Positions 7,977 through 19,475 are shown, numbered from the stretch's first letter. The stretch is DNA of 64,000 nucleotides from Phenylobacterium hankyongense (GCF_003254505.1 NZ_QFYP01000001.1:1100001-1164000); one strand, 5' to 3'. Translations and numbers: made by a program. The notes: a model not told the origin generated them from the sequence alone.

Positions 7977-9191
7977 CTAGACCTCCAGCTCCGCGCCGGT
8001 CATGTCGCAGCCGGTGAGGCGGGTCTGGCTGAGGTCGGCTTCCAGGAAGCGGGCGCGGGTGGCGTAGGCGCCGCGCAGGTCGGTGTTGCGCAGGCTGGCG
8101 CGGGTGAAGTCGGTGCGCACGTAGCGGCCTTCGGAGATCATCAGCGGCCCGAGCTGGGCGCCGCGCATGTCGGCCCGGGCGAGCTGGGCGTCGGTGAGCT
8201 TGGCGCCGCGCAGGTCGGCGTCCTTCAGGTTGGCCCCGCGCAGGTCACAGCCGCTGAGGTCCGCGCCCTGCAGCTGCACGCCCTGCATCTCCAGGCCGAA
8301 GAAGATCGACTGCGGCGCGATCAGCCCGGTGAGCCGGCGGCCCTTGAGGCTGTGCAGCGGCCGGAAGTCGACGCCCGGCAGGTTCATCACCGCGCCGCGG
8401 ACGCCGTCGGAGTCGCAATAGCTCTCGTGCTCGGCGAGGATCTCGCCCAGCGGCCGGTCGTCCACATAGAACAGCGGCGGCGGCGCGCGCAGCACGTCGG
8501 TGAGGTCTACGTCGTCGAGCCGGGTGTGCTCGAGGTTCACCCCGGCCAGCACGGTGCGCTTCATCGAGGCGCCGGTGAGATCCGCGCCGCCCAGGTCCGC
8601 GCCGGAGAAATCGGCGCCGTCGAGCACGGCGCGGGTCAGGCGCGCGCCGGCCAGCATGGCGCCGGCCAGCACCGCGTCGGTGAAGTCGCTGGCGGTCGCC
8701 ACCATGCCGCTGAGCTGGGCGCCGGTCAGGTTGGCGCCGGACAGGATGGCGTAGTTGAGCTCGCCTGGCCGGTGTTCGTGCCGCAGCACGCGGAAGCCGT
8801 CGAGCTTGTCCTGCAGGGCGATGCGGCCCTCGCGCAGGTCGCAGCCGGCCATCTCCGCGCAGGCGAGGTTGGCGCCGCGCAGGCAGGCGCCGCGCAGGTC
8901 GGCGCGCTTGAGGTTCACCCGGCGCATGTCGGCTTCGCGCAGGTCGGCGCCGAACAGGATCGCACGGGACAGGTTGGCGCCGGCCAGCATGGCGCCGGAC
9001 AGCTTGGCGCCGGCGAGGTCGGCTTCGCGCAGGTCGACGCCTTCCAGCGAGCAGTTGGAAAGGTCGGCGTAGGTCAGGCACAGGCGACGGCCGCCCGAGC
9101 GGCCGGCCAGGTAGCGCTGGTGCGCGTCCACGGCCTCGCGCAGGGTCTGGGCGTCGAGCGACGTATGGTGTTGCTGGGCTTGAGACGACAT
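7977..9191 (-). CDS. Pentapeptide-repeat protein
   Basis: The 404-residue protein is mostly A(D/N)LxX pentapeptides, for example LREADLAGAKLSGAMLAGANL, which fold as a right-handed quadrilateral beta-helix. The repeats come in blocks, interrupted near residues 135-155 and 245-285. A leader module of the type HQRYLAGRSGGRRLCLTYADL near residue 24 is echoed near residue 255 by HESYCDSDGVRGAVMNLPGVDF, so the protein may be two duplicated halves. There is no signal peptide or membrane segment. Function is unknown; some relatives bind gyrase, but nothing here shows that. Confidence 0.9.
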   Translation of the reverse strand: MSSQAQQHHTSLDAQTLREAVDAHQRYLAGRSGGRRLCLTYADLSNCSLEGVDLREADLAGAKLSGAMLAGANLSRAILFGADLREADMRRVNLKRADLRGACLRGANLACAEMAGCDLREGRIALQDKLDGFRVLRHEHRPGELNYAILSGANLTGAQLSGMVATASDFTDAVLAGAMLAGARLTRAVLDGADFSGADLGGADLTGASMKRTVLAGVNLEHTRLDDVDLTDVLRAPPPLFYVDDRPLGEILAEHESYCDSDGVRGAVMNLPGVDFRPLHSLKGRRLTGLIAPQSIFFGLEMQGVQLQGADLSGCDLRGANLKDADLRGAKLTDAQLARADMRGAQLGPLMISEGRYVRTDFTRASLRNTDLRGAYATRARFLEADLSQTRLTGCDMTGAELEV

Positions 9192-9264
9192 GGCGGGCCT
9201 TGTTCGTCGCCAACCTGCGCCCGGCGCGCTTAAGGAACGGTTGCGGCGCCCGCAATACTTCCGA

Positions 9265-10218
9265 TCAGAACCAGCCGCGGTGCTTGAACCACAGCACCGG
9301 CAGCAGGGCCGAGGCCACCATCACGCAAAGCGCCATCGGATATCCGAACGTCCAGCTGAGCTCCGGCATGTGGTGGAAGTTCATCCCGTAGACCGACGCC
9401 ACCAGGGTCGGCGGCATGAAGATCACCGCCATCACCGAGAAGATCTTGATGATGCCGTTCTGCTCGATGTTGATCAGGCCCAGCGCCGCGTCGAGCAGGA
9501 AGGAGATGTGCGTCGACTGGAAGCTGGCGTGCTCGGTGAGCGACTGCACGTCGCTCTGCAGCGACTTCAGGTGGGCGCCGCACTCCGGATCGGCGGCGAT
9601 CTCGCGGGCCAGCGCCGCGAAGCTCAGCAGCCGGGCGAGGCTGACCAGGCTGGTGCGGGTGGTGGAGGTCACCGACTGGGCGCGGGCCAGCTCGGCGAGC
9701 AGCGGCTGGTAGCCGCCGTCCTGGGCCCGCTGGCGGAAGATGGTCTTCGAGGCGGTCTCGACGCCCTCGGCGGTCTCCTCAAGGATTTCGGCCAGCCGCT
9801 CGACGATGGCGTCCAGCAGGCCCAGCAGGGCCGCCGTGCCGCTGCCGGCCTCGGCCTGGGGCGCGCGCTCGGCGAAGACGGTGAAGGCGCGCAGCTCCTC
9901 GTAGCGGATGGTCACCAGCAGGCCCTTGACCAGCACGAAGGTGACCGGCGCCGTGGTCGGTCCCTCGGCGCTGCGGGCCAGCAGCGTCGCGGTCATGAAG
10001 GTCGCGCCGTTGTCCTGGTAGAGCCGGCTGGAGGGTTCGAGCTGCGCCATCTCCTCGGGCGTCGGCAGCTCGACGCCGAGCGCGCGCTCGACCGCGAGCT
10101 CTTCGTCGCGGGTCGGGGACTTCAGGTCGATCCAGATGGTGTCGGGCGGCGGCGCCCAGGCGGCGGCGGGCGACTGGGTCTCGAAACCGGGCGCACCGCG
10201 CCGGAGCAGGTTGAGCAT
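9265..10218 (-). CDS. corA: CorA-family magnesium/divalent cation transporter
   Basis: A 317-residue CorA-type channel. A long soluble N-terminal domain is followed by two C-terminal transmembrane helices, with the signature YGMNFHHMPEL between them (GMN pore motif, MPEL loop). Length and topology match the family, which works as an inner-membrane pentamer for Mg2+ (and Co2+/Ni2+). GGAGG lies upstream of the ATG at 10218. CorA versus the related zinc exporter ZntB is not certain. Confidence 0.9.
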   Translation of the reverse strand: MLNLLRRGAPGFETQSPAAAWAPPPDTIWIDLKSPTRDEELAVERALGVELPTPEEMAQLEPSSRLYQDNGATFMTATLLARSAEGPTTAPVTFVLVKGLLVTIRYEELRAFTVFAERAPQAEAGSGTAALLGLLDAIVERLAEILEETAEGVETASKTIFRQRAQDGGYQPLLAELARAQSVTSTTRTSLVSLARLLSFAALAREIAADPECGAHLKSLQSDVQSLTEHASFQSTHISFLLDAALGLINIEQNGIIKIFSVMAVIFMPPTLVASVYGMNFHHMPELSWTFGYPMALCVMVASALLPVLWFKHRGWF

Positions 10219-10277
10219 GCGAACGGCCTCCGGAGCCCCCTTGTGGAGGTTCCCCGCCTAAGCCGTCAATCGGGCGA

Positions 10278-10961
10278 TCAGTTGCCGCTGTTGTTCGAGT
10301 CGCCGCGGGTGGCGGCGGCGATCAGGGCGCCGATGCGGTCGCTGGAGTCGGCGGCCTGGCTCAGCATCTGCAGCGCGCCGGCCCCGGGCCGCATGGCGGC
10401 GGCCATCTGGTTGGCGGCCGACTGGGCCACCGCGACCACGGTGTTCTCCGCCTTGGAGATGCCGGTGGAGGCCAGCACCCGCGCATTGGCGTCGGGATAG
10501 ATGAAGCCGTAGGTCGGATAGGTGGACCCGCCGAGGTCGCGGCTGGGGTCGTACCAGACCTTCACCTGGCTCCAGTCGCCGGCCGGGGAGACGTCGACCA
10601 GGGTCACGTCCTTCTCCACCTTGCCGCGCGAGCCCTCGATGGGCGACCAGTTGGCGTGGGTGATCTGGACGATGCGGTCGGTGAGCACCTGGCTGACGAC
10701 GGCCACGTGGCCGAGCTTCATGCGTTCGGTGGGCTTGAAGCAGAGCACCGCGCCGGCCTTCGGCTGGAAGCCGGTGTCGTAGCGGCCGACGGCCTGCTTC
10801 CACCAGGTGTAGGCGTCGCCGAAGATCTGGATGCCGGACACCAGGCGCGCGAACGGCACGCATTGCCAATAGGTGTCGGCCATGGCGCCCGCGGTGGGCG
10901 CGAGGCTCATAACGGCCGCGACGGCTAGGGAACCCAGCAGGGTCCTCGTCCGTTTGAGCAT
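10278..10961 (-). CDS. Secreted CHAP-domain protein
   Basis: The 227-residue protein has a signal peptide (basic start KRTRT, hydrophobic core, TAGAMA) and then a CHAP (NlpC/P60-like) domain. The nucleophile is the cysteine in YWQCVPFARL just after the cleavage site, the catalytic histidine is in KLGHVAVV, and ITHANWSP follows. Such enzymes cleave peptidoglycan amide or peptide bonds. The C-terminal 70 residues are Ala-rich and lack a known domain. The start at 10961 has GGGAG upstream. Cell-wall remodelling in the periplasm is the likely role. Confidence 0.85.
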   Translation of the reverse strand: MLKRTRTLLGSLAVAAVMSLAPTAGAMADTYWQCVPFARLVSGIQIFGDAYTWWKQAVGRYDTGFQPKAGAVLCFKPTERMKLGHVAVVSQVLTDRIVQITHANWSPIEGSRGKVEKDVTLVDVSPAGDWSQVKVWYDPSRDLGGSTYPTYGFIYPDANARVLASTGISKAENTVVAVAQSAANQMAAAMRPGAGALQMLSQAADSSDRIGALIAAATRGDSNNSGN

Positions 10962-11453
10962 GTTAGGGCACTCCCGACGCAACTGCGGAAAAGCTAACCC
11001 TAAGACCATTCGAGTGAAAAGAGCGTTTACGCCGCAGGACCGGCTGTCCGCGGCCGTTATCGCGCATCCGCGCGTCGCCCCATCGCCGAATAGTCGCCCC
11101 TGACCTTCAGATTTCAAGAACAGACCGCCAATCGAGCGGGCCCGGACAAGATTCCTATGCGGGGGCGGGCGCCCGGCCGCCCGTTGTTAAGCTGCTTTCT
11201 GTCCAAATTGTCACCCGCGAATACGCCGATGGCCGCCGCAGAGACTTGCGATCACGCCGGCGAAACGATCTGAAACAAGAGCTCGCCTCTGTTCGGCCCG
11301 CCTTGAGCAAGTGCTCGGCGGCCTCGGCGCGGCCGGTTCACAAAAACGCGAGAGCGCCGCCGATGCTGTGGATAAGTCAGACGGCGCCGCTTCCGGCTAG
11401 TCGTTGGGCGCCGATGGGTTAGAAAGCTTGCCCGCAACGGAGACCGCCAACAG
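10962..11453. other. 492-bp divergent intergenic region, no gene seen
   Basis: This gap separates the CHAP gene (minus) from terC (plus) and must carry both promoters. It holds GC-rich dyads near 11163-11185 and no convincing open frame, tRNA or known RNA motif. Its base composition is a little more AT-rich near 10980-11020 and 11185-11215. Confidence 0.6.
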
Positions 11454-12254
11454 ATGCAAACCCTCGCCGCGCTGATCGTCAGCCCCGAGGCCTGGATCGC
11501 CTTGATCACCCTGGTGGTGATGGAAGTGGTCCTCGGGATCGACAACCTGGTCTTCATCTCGATCCTGTCCAACAAGCTGCCCGAGGCGAGCCGCGCGCGG
11601 ACCCGGCGGATCGGCATCAGCCTGGCGCTGATCATGCGCCTGGCGCTGCTCTCCACCCTGGCCTTCATCGTCGGCCTGACCCAGCCGGTCTTCACCCTGC
11701 CGTTCGCTGTCCCGGTGGGCGCCGACGGTCACCCCGTGGTCGACCTCGGCTTCTCCTGGCGCGACATCATCCTGCTGGCCGGCGGCCTGTTCCTGGTCTG
11801 GAAGGCCACCACCGAGATCCACCACACCGTCGATCCGCACGAGAGCGACGACCTGCTCGACAAGCGCGGCGGCGGCAAGAGCCTGGGGTTCGCGGCGGCG
11901 ATCGTGCAGATCCTGGCGCTCGACATCGTCTTCTCGATCGACTCCATCCTGACGGCGGTGGGCATGACCGAGCACCTGCCGATCATGATGGCCGCGGTGA
12001 TCATCGCCGTCGCCCTGATGCTGGTGGCGGCCTCGCCGCTGGCCAACTTCATCAACAACAATCCCAGCGTCGTGATGCTGGCCCTGGGCTTCCTGCTGAT
12101 GATCGGCGCGACCCTGATCGCCGACGCCTTCGGCGTTCACGTGCCCAAGGGCTACATCTATGCGGCGATGGCCTTCTCCGGCCTGGTCGAGGGCCTGAAC
12201 ATGGCGGCAAGGCGCGGCGGCAAGAAGCGCGAGGGCGGGCGGACCCTCCACTAA
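11454..12254 (+). CDS. TerC family integral membrane protein
   Basis: A 266-residue TerC/YgdQ-type membrane protein with about seven hydrophobic helices. The acidic motifs that bind metal are visible: [14 protein letters not shown] near the N terminus and [20 protein letters not shown] in the middle. Recent family work links TerC proteins to manganese export and metalation of secreted enzymes. Length is slightly longer than the compact YgdQ type. A weak GGAGAC site precedes the ATG. It stands alone as a single transcription unit. Confidence 0.9.
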   Translation: MQTLAALIVSPEAWIALITLVVMEVVLGIDNLVFISILSNKLPEASRARTRRIGISLALIMRLALLSTLAFIVGLTQPVFTLPFAVPVGADGHPVVDLGFSWRDIILLAGGLFLVWKATTEIHHTVDPHESDDLLDKRGGGKSLGFAAAIVQILALDIVFSIDSILTAVGMTEHLPIMMAAVIIAVALMLVAASPLANFINNNPSVVMLALGFLLMIGATLIADAFGVHVPKGYIYAAMAFSGLVEGLNMAARRGGKKREGGRTLH

Positions 12255-12329
12255 GCGCGCCCTGGTTGTGCGCAGGCGCGACGCCCCTTAGCCTCCCGGA
12301 CGGCGAATCACCCGCCTGGCGAGGCGTTG

Positions 12330-14165
12330 ATGCCCATCAACTATCTCTCGACCGCGCAGATCGCGAACCTGCGCGATGCGCGGGTCGCGGCGCTGACCAC
12401 GACCCAGATGTCGCAGCTGGCCTCCACCCAGGTGGCCGCGCTCACCAACACCGGGGTGGAGAGCCTTTCCACCACCCAGATCGCGGCGCTGTCGGGCGCG
12501 CAGGCCCGCGGGCTGACGGCGACCCAGATCCCGCACCTCAACGCCGCGATCCTGTTCAGCACCGACCAGCTGATGGCGCTCAACGGCAGCCAGCTGAACG
12601 CCTTCACCGGCGCCCAGTTCGGGGCGCTGGACAGCACCCGCCTGGGCGCCCTGGGCTCCAGCCAGGTGGGCGCCCTGACGGTGACCAACTTCTCGGCCCT
12701 GGCGTCCAGCCAGATCGCCGGCCTCACCACCACCGCCATGCGTGGGCTCACCACCGCCCAGATCGCCGGGCTGTCGACCACCGACATCGCGGAGTTCGCC
12801 GCCACCCAGATCGGCGCCCTGGCCGTCACCCAGGTCGCGAGCCTGACGGCGACGGAGGTGAACCACCTCTCGCCGACCCAGATGGCGGCGCTGTCCTCCA
12901 CCCAGATCTCAGGCCTGTCGACGACGGCCCTCGCCAGCCTCGACGGCAGCCAGGTCGCGTCGCTGACCACCACCCAGCTGAAGGGCCTGGTCGCCGTCCA
13001 GCTGGCGGCGCTCAGCACCACCGACTTCGCCGACTTCACGCCGGACCAGATCGCCGCCTTCTCCTCCACCCAGCTGGGGGCGCTGTCCGCCTCCAACCTG
13101 GGCGCCCTGGACACCGGGCAGATCCAGGCCCTGAGCTCAACCCAGCTGGCCGGCCTCGGGCCCGCCCAGCTCGGCGGCCTCGACGCCACCGCCTTCGCCA
13201 AGTTCAGCAGCGACCAGGTGGACGCGCTGACGGCGACGCAGTTCGGCGGCCTGTCGGTGACCAACCTCGAAGGCCTGAGCGACACCCAGATCGGCGCCCT
13301 GACCTCGACCAAGATCCAGGGCCTGAGCGCCCTCCAGCTGGGGGCGCTCAGCACCACCGACCTCGGCCGGTTCAGCAGCACCCAGCTCGACATGCTGACG
13401 GCCGGTCAGGTGGGCGCGCTCTCCGCCGCCGGCTTCTCGTGGATGGACTCCACCCTGGTCCGCAGCCTCAGCACCACCCAGGTGCGCGGGATGTCCGCCT
13501 TCCAGGCCCACAGCCTGACCGCCACGGACATCGGCGAGTTCGCGCTGAGCCAGATCGCCGCCTTCTCGACCACCCAGGTGGCGGCGCTGTCGACCGCCGC
13601 GCTCGGGGCGATGACCAACATCCAGCTCATGATGCTGTCGACCAGCCAGCTCGCCGGGCTGCCGCCCGTCGGCTTCTCGACGCTGACCGCCACCCAGATC
13701 GCCATCCTGCCGACCCAGGGGTTCACCGCCGCGCAGATCGGCGGCCTCAGCGTCACCGACTTCGGCAAGCTGACCAACACCCAGCTGTCGACCTTCACCG
13801 CCGCCCAGGTGGGCGCCCTCTCGACCACCAACCTGCTGGCCATGGACGCCACCCGGATCGGCGCCTTTTCGAGCACCCAGCTCAAGGGGCTGAACACCCT
13901 GCAGATCGGCGTCCTCGGCCCCGCCGACTTCAACCGCTTCAGCGCCACCCAGATCGCCGGCCTGACCAACGCCCAGGTCGGCGCGCTCGCCACGACCGTG
14001 ATCTCGGCGCTCGCCACCGACCAGGTGGCGGCGTTCACCCCGACCCAGATCCCGTCGCTGACCGTGGCTCAGATCATGGCCCTGACCACCACCTCCATCG
14101 CCGCCATGAGCGCGGTGCAGCTTAACGCCATGACCGCGGTCCAGGTGCAGAACCTGCCGGCCTGA
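12330..14165 (+). CDS. Octapeptide-repeat protein ([ST]xTQ[IVL]xAL repeats)
   Basis: The 611-residue protein is almost entirely about 74 consecutive 8-residue units of consensus [S/T]-x-T-Q-[I/V/L]-x-[A/G]-L, starting at residue 7. Only two short insertions break the register: NAAILF after unit 8 and PTQGF after unit 56. Variant units recur with a superperiod of seven units (56 residues, 168 bp): Asp-aromatic units of the STTDFADF type start at 13014, 13182, 13350, 13518, 13749 and 13917. There is no signal peptide, cysteine, membrane helix or C-terminal anchor. The fold is presumably a solenoid. I know of no characterised function. ATG 12330 has only weak upstream GAGG; TTG 12327 is an alternative. 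Confidence 0.85.
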   Translation: MPINYLSTAQIANLRDARVAALTTTQMSQLASTQVAALTNTGVESLSTTQIAALSGAQARGLTATQIPHLNAAILFSTDQLMALNGSQLNAFTGAQFGALDSTRLGALGSSQVGALTVTNFSALASSQIAGLTTTAMRGLTTAQIAGLSTTDIAEFAATQIGALAVTQVASLTATEVNHLSPTQMAALSSTQISGLSTTALASLDGSQVASLTTTQLKGLVAVQLAALSTTDFADFTPDQIAAFSSTQLGALSASNLGALDTGQIQALSSTQLAGLGPAQLGGLDATAFAKFSSDQVDALTATQFGGLSVTNLEGLSDTQIGALTSTKIQGLSALQLGALSTTDLGRFSSTQLDMLTAGQVGALSAAGFSWMDSTLVRSLSTTQVRGMSAFQAHSLTATDIGEFALSQIAAFSTTQVAALSTAALGAMTNIQLMMLSTSQLAGLPPVGFSTLTATQIAILPTQGFTAAQIGGLSVTDFGKLTNTQLSTFTAAQVGALSTTNLLAMDATRIGAFSSTQLKGLNTLQIGVLGPADFNRFSATQIAGLTNAQVGALATTVISALATDQVAAFTPTQIPSLTVAQIMALTTTSIAAMSAVQLNAMTAVQVQNLPA

Positions 14166-14172
14166 CGCGACT

Positions 14173-16335
14173 TCAGAGGAAGCTGTAGGGGTCGATGTCG
14201 ATGGCCACGCGCACCGAGTTCGGCGGCTTCACCCGCGCCCGCCAGGTGGCCATGTAGGCCGACAGGTCGACGCCGCGGTCGGCCCGCACCAGGAAGCGCT
14301 TGCGCCGCCGGCCGCGGATCAGGCCCAGCGGCGCGTCCGCCGGCCCGTAGACCTCCACCCCGCCGGCGTTGGGGGCGGCTTCGGCCATGGCGCGCATGAA
14401 GGCGTCCAGTTGCGCCGGGTCGGTCCCCGAGGCGATCACCGCCGCCAGCCGGCCGAACGGCGGCAGGCCGGCGAGCTCCCGCTCCGCCATTTCCGCGGCC
14501 ACGAAGGCGTCGCGGTCCTGGGCCTTCAGCGCCTGCATCACCGCATGCTCGGGCGCGTAGGTCTGCAACAGCGCATGGCCCGAGCGGTCGTGGCGGCCCG
14601 CCCGGCCGGTGGCCTGGGCCAGCAGCTGGTAGGTCCGCTCCGCGGCGCGCAGGTCGCCGCCGCGCAGGCCGAGGTCGGCGTCCACCACCCCCACCAGGGT
14701 GAGCTTCGGGAAGTTGTGGCCCTTGGCCGCGGCCTGGGTGGCGACCAGGATGTCGATCTCGCCGTCGGCCATGGCCTCCACCAGCCGGCGCGCCTCGCGG
14801 GCGTCGAACATGGTGTCGGAGGAGAACACCGAGACCCGCGCCTCGGGGAACAGGCCGCGGGCCTCCTCTTCCACCCGCTCCACGCCGGGGCCGATGGAGA
14901 CCAGGCTGTCCTTCGCCCCGCAGTGCGGACAGGCCGCCGGCTTCAGCATCGAGAAGCCGGTGAGGTGGCAGACCAAGCGGCCGGAATAGCGGTGCTCCAC
15001 CAGCCAGGAGTCGGTGTCCGGCGCGGTCATACGCTCGCCGCAGGCCCGGCAGAGCACCAGCGGGGCGTAGCCGCGGCGGTTGAGGAACAGCAGGGTCTGC
15101 TCGCCGCGCGCATAGGTCTCGCGCATGGCCGCCACCAGCGGCGGCGACAGCCAGCGACCGGGCTCCGGCGGCGTGGCGCGCAGGTCGACGAGCTCGATGT
15201 CCGGCAACTGCGCCGTGCCGTGCCGCGCCGACAGCCGCAGCCAGCGATAACGGCCGGTCTCGGCGTTGCGCAGGGTCTCCAGCGACGGCGTGGCGGAGGC
15301 CAGCACGACGGCCGCCTCCTCGATCTTGCCGCGCACCACCGCCAGGTCGCGGGCCTGGTAGATGAAGCCTTCTTCCTGTTTGAACGAGCCGTCGTGCTCC
15401 TCGTCGACGACGATCAGCTTGAGGTTGGGGAACGGCAGGAACAGCGCCGAGCGGGCGCCGACCACGATCCGGCAGCGGCTGTTGGCCACCGCCTCCCAGA
15501 CCCGCCTGCGGGCCGGCGGGGCGACGTCGGAGTGCCATTCGCCGGGCGCGGCCCCGAACCGCTGCGTCACCCGGCCGATCACCGCCTGGGTGAGCGCGAT
15601 CTCCGGCAGCAGGATCAACACCTGGGCGGTGGGGTCGGCGGCCAGCGCGGCGGCGGCGGCCTCCAGGTAGACCTCGGTCTTGCCCGAGCCAGTGACGCCG
15701 TCCAGCAGGGCGACGTTGAAGCCGCCCTCGCCCATCATCCCGACCAGCGCCGCCGCGGCGGCGGCCTGGCTGGCGTTGAGCGTCGAGCCTTGCCGCGACA
15801 GGTCGGGCTCCTCGAACCGGGCGACCGGGTCCACGGACCGGACGCTCAGCACGCCCTCGTCGATCAGCCCCTTCACCACCCCGGACGAGACGCCGGCGGC
15901 GCGCGCCAGGTCGGGCGGCGCCAGCGCGGCCTCGGCGACCGCCTGCAGCACCCGGGTCCGCGCCGGGGTCGGCCGCGCCGGCTGCGCGCCGGTGACTTCC
16001 ACCACCCGCACGGGCTTCGGCCTCGGCGCGCGGGCGCCGCGCAGCGCGATGGCCAGCGGCTGGCCGGGGGCGTCGACGGCGTAGCGCGCCGCCCACTGCA
16101 CGAATTCCAGGGTGTTGGCCGGCAGCCGCGGCTCGTCCAGCCGGCTGTCCAGCGCCTTCAGCGCCCGGTTGCCGCCGGCGCCTTCGCGCAGGCCCACCAC
16201 CACGCCGCGCAGCAGCCGCGGGCCCAGCGGCGCGGCCACCTGGTCGCCGACGTCGAGGTCCATCCCCTCCGGCTCGGCGTAGTCGAAGGCCTCGGGCAGC
16301 GGCATGGGCAGGAGGACGGAAGCGATACGGCTCAT
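14173..16335 (-). CDS. priA: Primosomal replication restart helicase PriA
   Basis: A 720-residue superfamily 2 helicase with PriA architecture. The N-terminal DNA-binding part begins [13 protein letters not shown] and contains [11 protein letters not shown]. The helicase domain has Walker [14 protein letters not shown], the Walker B variant [11 protein letters not shown] and [10 protein letters not shown]. The zinc-binding cysteines follow as CRACGERM and CPHCG. PriA recognises stalled forks and reloads DnaB. The start at 16335 gives the usual family N terminus; long open frame upstream of it is not coding. It ends 7 bp from the octapeptide gene, convergent. Confidence 0.95.
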   Translation of the reverse strand: MSRIASVLLPMPLPEAFDYAEPEGMDLDVGDQVAAPLGPRLLRGVVVGLREGAGGNRALKALDSRLDEPRLPANTLEFVQWAARYAVDAPGQPLAIALRGARAPRPKPVRVVEVTGAQPARPTPARTRVLQAVAEAALAPPDLARAAGVSSGVVKGLIDEGVLSVRSVDPVARFEEPDLSRQGSTLNASQAAAAAALVGMMGEGGFNVALLDGVTGSGKTEVYLEAAAAALAADPTAQVLILLPEIALTQAVIGRVTQRFGAAPGEWHSDVAPPARRRVWEAVANSRCRIVVGARSALFLPFPNLKLIVVDEEHDGSFKQEEGFIYQARDLAVVRGKIEEAAVVLASATPSLETLRNAETGRYRWLRLSARHGTAQLPDIELVDLRATPPEPGRWLSPPLVAAMRETYARGEQTLLFLNRRGYAPLVLCRACGERMTAPDTDSWLVEHRYSGRLVCHLTGFSMLKPAACPHCGAKDSLVSIGPGVERVEEEARGLFPEARVSVFSSDTMFDAREARRLVEAMADGEIDILVATQAAAKGHNFPKLTLVGVVDADLGLRGGDLRAAERTYQLLAQATGRAGRHDRSGHALLQTYAPEHAVMQALKAQDRDAFVAAEMAERELAGLPPFGRLAAVIASGTDPAQLDAFMRAMAEAAPNAGGVEVYGPADAPLGLIRGRRRKRFLVRADRGVDLSAYMATWRARVKPPNSVRVAIDIDPYSFL

Positions 16336-16401
16336 CGCTGGGCTTTTGCGCTTTCCCGCACAGCGGCTACAAGCGGCTGCAGCAGCCTGAAGGTCCGATC
16401 G

Positions 16402-17055
16402 ATGCAGCTTTTCCTCGACACCACCGACGTAGCCGTCCTCAAGGACCTGGCCGCCACCGGCCTGGTGGACGGCGTCACCACCAATCCGACGCTGATCGCC
16501 AAGTCCGGCCGGCCCATGCTGCAGGTCATCGCCGAGATCTGCGCCGCCGTCGAGGGCCCGGTGAGCGCCGAGGTCGCGGCCATGGACACCGCCGGCATGC
16601 TGGACGAGGGCCGCAAGCTGGCCAGCATCGCGCCGAACGTCGTCGTGAAGGTGCCGCTGACCCGCGACGGCCTGATCGCCACCCGCGAGTTCGCCCACGA
16701 GGGCATCGCCACCAACGTCACCCTGTGCTTCTCCGCCGCCCAGGCTCTGCTGGCCGCCAAGGCCGGCGCGACCTACATCAGTCCGTTCATCGGCCGCCTG
16801 GACGACTATGGCGCCGAGGGCATGGACCTGATCGTCGAGATCCGGGCGATCTACGACAACTACGACTTCGACACCGAAATCCTCGCCGCCTCGATCCGCA
16901 ACCCGGCCCACGTGACCGCCGCGGCCCTGGCCGGCGCCGATTGCGCGACCATTCCGCCCACGGTTTTCGCCGATCTCTTCAAGCACCCGTTAACCGAGAA
17001 GGGTCTTGAACAGTTCATGAGCGACTGGGCGAAGACGGGCCAGTCCATCCTATAG
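16402..17055 (+). CDS. fsa: Transaldolase / fructose-6-phosphate aldolase family
   Basis: The 217-residue length matches the small transaldolase/FSA subfamily rather than the 315-residue classical TalB. Motifs are [23 protein letters not shown], and the Schiff-base lysine in [29 protein letters not shown] and [11 protein letters not shown] follow. It works in the non-oxidative pentose phosphate pathway. It is divergent from priA (66 bp) and followed after 17 bp by the DUF484 gene, probably co-transcribed. True transaldolase or FSA activity cannot be separated from sequence alone. Confidence 0.92.
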   Translation: MQLFLDTTDVAVLKDLAATGLVDGVTTNPTLIAKSGRPMLQVIAEICAAVEGPVSAEVAAMDTAGMLDEGRKLASIAPNVVVKVPLTRDGLIATREFAHEGIATNVTLCFSAAQALLAAKAGATYISPFIGRLDDYGAEGMDLIVEIRAIYDNYDFDTEILAASIRNPAHVTAAALAGADCATIPPTVFADLFKHPLTEKGLEQFMSDWAKTGQSIL

Positions 17056-17072
17056 GGTAAACGGGAGCGCAC

Positions 17073-17740
17073 ATGGACGGGTCGCAGGGCGGGATCGAAG
17101 GCGCGCCTCTGGAGCCCGCGGCGGTTCGCCGCTTCCTGGCCGACAATCCGGAATTCCTGCGCGACGACCACGGCCTGCTCGACGAGCTGGGCCTGAAGGT
17201 GGCCGCCGGCAACGTGGTCGACTTCGGGCCGGCGGTGATGGCCCGCGTGCATGCCGCCCACCAGCGCGAGGCCACCCAGCGCCAGCAGGTCGAAGAGACC
17301 GCGCGCGCCAACTTCTCCGCCCAGGCCCAGACCCACGGCGCGGTGGTCGACCTGCTGGACGCCCGCAACCACGCCGACCTCGCCCGCCGCGTCGACGACC
17401 TGGCGCAGCACCGCTTCGGCCTCGCCGCCGGCGTCATCGCCCTGGAGAGCGCCGAGCGCGTCCCGGCCGGCTGGAAGATGCTGGTGGAGGGCCAGGTCGA
17501 CATGATCCTCGACGGCCCGCAGCGGCTGGCCCGCATGGGGTTCGCGCCCACGGCGCTCGGCCTGTTCGGCGAGCGCGGCGAAACCATCCGCTCCATGGCC
17601 ATGGTCCGCATGGCGATCTGGGAGCCGGCGCGGCAGGGCCTGCTGGCCTTCGGCTCCGTCGATCCGGAGGGCTTCACCCCCGACATGGGCTCCGAGCTGG
17701 TGGCCTTCCTGGCCCGCGTGGTGGAGCGCACGGCGGAGCG

Positions 17741-17756
<16 letters not shown>
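17073..17756 (+). CDS. DUF484 family protein
   Basis: A 227-residue DUF484 (GAF-like) protein. Typical family features are AVRRFLADNPEFLRDDHGLLDEL at the N terminus and a C-terminal GAF-like part ending in FLARVVER. DUF484 is usually encoded beside xerC, as here, and its function is unknown. Its end overlaps the xerC start by 16 bp, which implies coupled translation. Confidence 0.9.
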
Positions 17757-18667
<911 letters not shown>

Positions 18668-18683
18668 GGGCGGCTGGCGAGCC

Positions 18684-18980
18684 TCAGGGCCCGACGGCGT
18701 AGCGCACCACCACTGGACGGGCGCAGCCATCGACCGTGCGCATGACGGCGATTTCGTAGTTGGCCTTCGGTAGCTCGCCGAGGCGTCGGAACCTCACCTT
18801 CGCGCGATCCTGGGGACGCAGCAGCAGGGCCGGCGTCGGCCCGTACGGATTTTCAGGCGAGGACGTCATCATCTTGCCCTGGCCGGGGCAGCGGTCCGAC
18901 GCGGAGGGGCCGAAGGGCAGATGATTAGGGAGCGCTAGGGTTCCGGCGACGAACAGAAGGGCGATCATCTGAAGCCTCAT
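18684..18980 (-). CDS. Small secreted hypothetical protein
   Basis: A 98-residue protein with a signal peptide (LQMIALLFVAGTLAL). The mature part has two cysteines (residues about 31 and 86) and a C-terminal motif ELPKANYEIAVMRTVDGCARPVVV. The gene lies convergent to xerC with 16 bp between them and downstream of the GNAT gene on the same strand. I do not recognise a family. The start at 18980 is the only sensible one. Confidence 0.65.
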   Translation of the reverse strand: MRLQMIALLFVAGTLALPNHLPFGPSASDRCPGQGKMMTSSPENPYGPTPALLLRPQDRAKVRFRRLGELPKANYEIAVMRTVDGCARPVVVRYAVGP

Positions 18981-19028
18981 CTCTCGATCGAGGCTGACAG
19001 GGTGTCACTGCGCGGCGGCGCAGCCAAG

Positions 19029-19466
19029 TTAACTTTTGGGCCGGACCAGTCGCAGCCAGTCGACGTCCGAGCCGGGGTCGCGCCCGGCCTCGACGCAGAC
19101 GAAGCCCTCGCGGGCGTAGAAGGCCTGGGCGCGGCGGTTGGGCGCCTGCACCTTCAGCGACACCGGGGCGTCGACCGTGGCGCTCACATAGTCCAGCAGC
19201 GCCTTGCCGATCCCGCGGCCGCGCTCCTCCACATAGAGCGAGTGCAGGAAGGCCTGCGGCCGATAGAAGCCCGCGATCCCGACGATCCGGCCGTCCTCCA
19301 GGGCGACATAGACCTCCTCCTGGCGGGCGCCGCGGAAGAACTCCTCCGCCCGGTGCCGCTCGGGCGGCAGCCAGGTGAAGGTCTCGCGCAGCACGCGGAC
19401 GTAGAGGTCGGCGCAGGCCTCGAGCTCGTGCGGTCGGGCCTGGCGGATTTCGACGCCCGCGCCCAA
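19029..19466 (-). CDS. GNAT-family N-acetyltransferase
   Basis: A 145-residue single-domain GNAT enzyme. The acetyl-CoA-binding motif A is VEERGRGIGKALLDYV (Q/RxxGxG/A type), preceded by LHSLYVE and followed by NRRAQAFYAREGF (motif B). The substrate is unknown. It follows lpd after 9 bp on the same strand, so it is the last or near-last gene of the TCA transcription unit, but it need not act in that pathway. Confidence 0.87.
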   Translation of the reverse strand: MGAGVEIRQARPHELEACADLYVRVLRETFTWLPPERHRAEEFFRGARQEEVYVALEDGRIVGIAGFYRPQAFLHSLYVEERGRGIGKALLDYVSATVDAPVSLKVQAPNRRAQAFYAREGFVCVEAGRDPGSDVDWLRLVRPKS

Positions 19467-19475
19467 GCCGGCCCC

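Noticed and set aside
12341..13393. Long minus-strand frame antisense to the octapeptide gene
   Set aside because: It simply mirrors the repeat. The plus-strand frame has the regular TQ[IVL]xAL units.
12330..14165. CRISPR-like or other DNA repeat array
   Set aside because: The periodicity is at protein level (24 bp) with much synonymous variation; there are no conserved direct DNA repeats with unique spacers.
14410..16401. Long plus-strand open frame antisense to priA
   Set aside because: High GC makes stops rare in the opposite frames. The frame is Arg/Gly/Ala-rich, lacks domains, and opposes a complete PriA.
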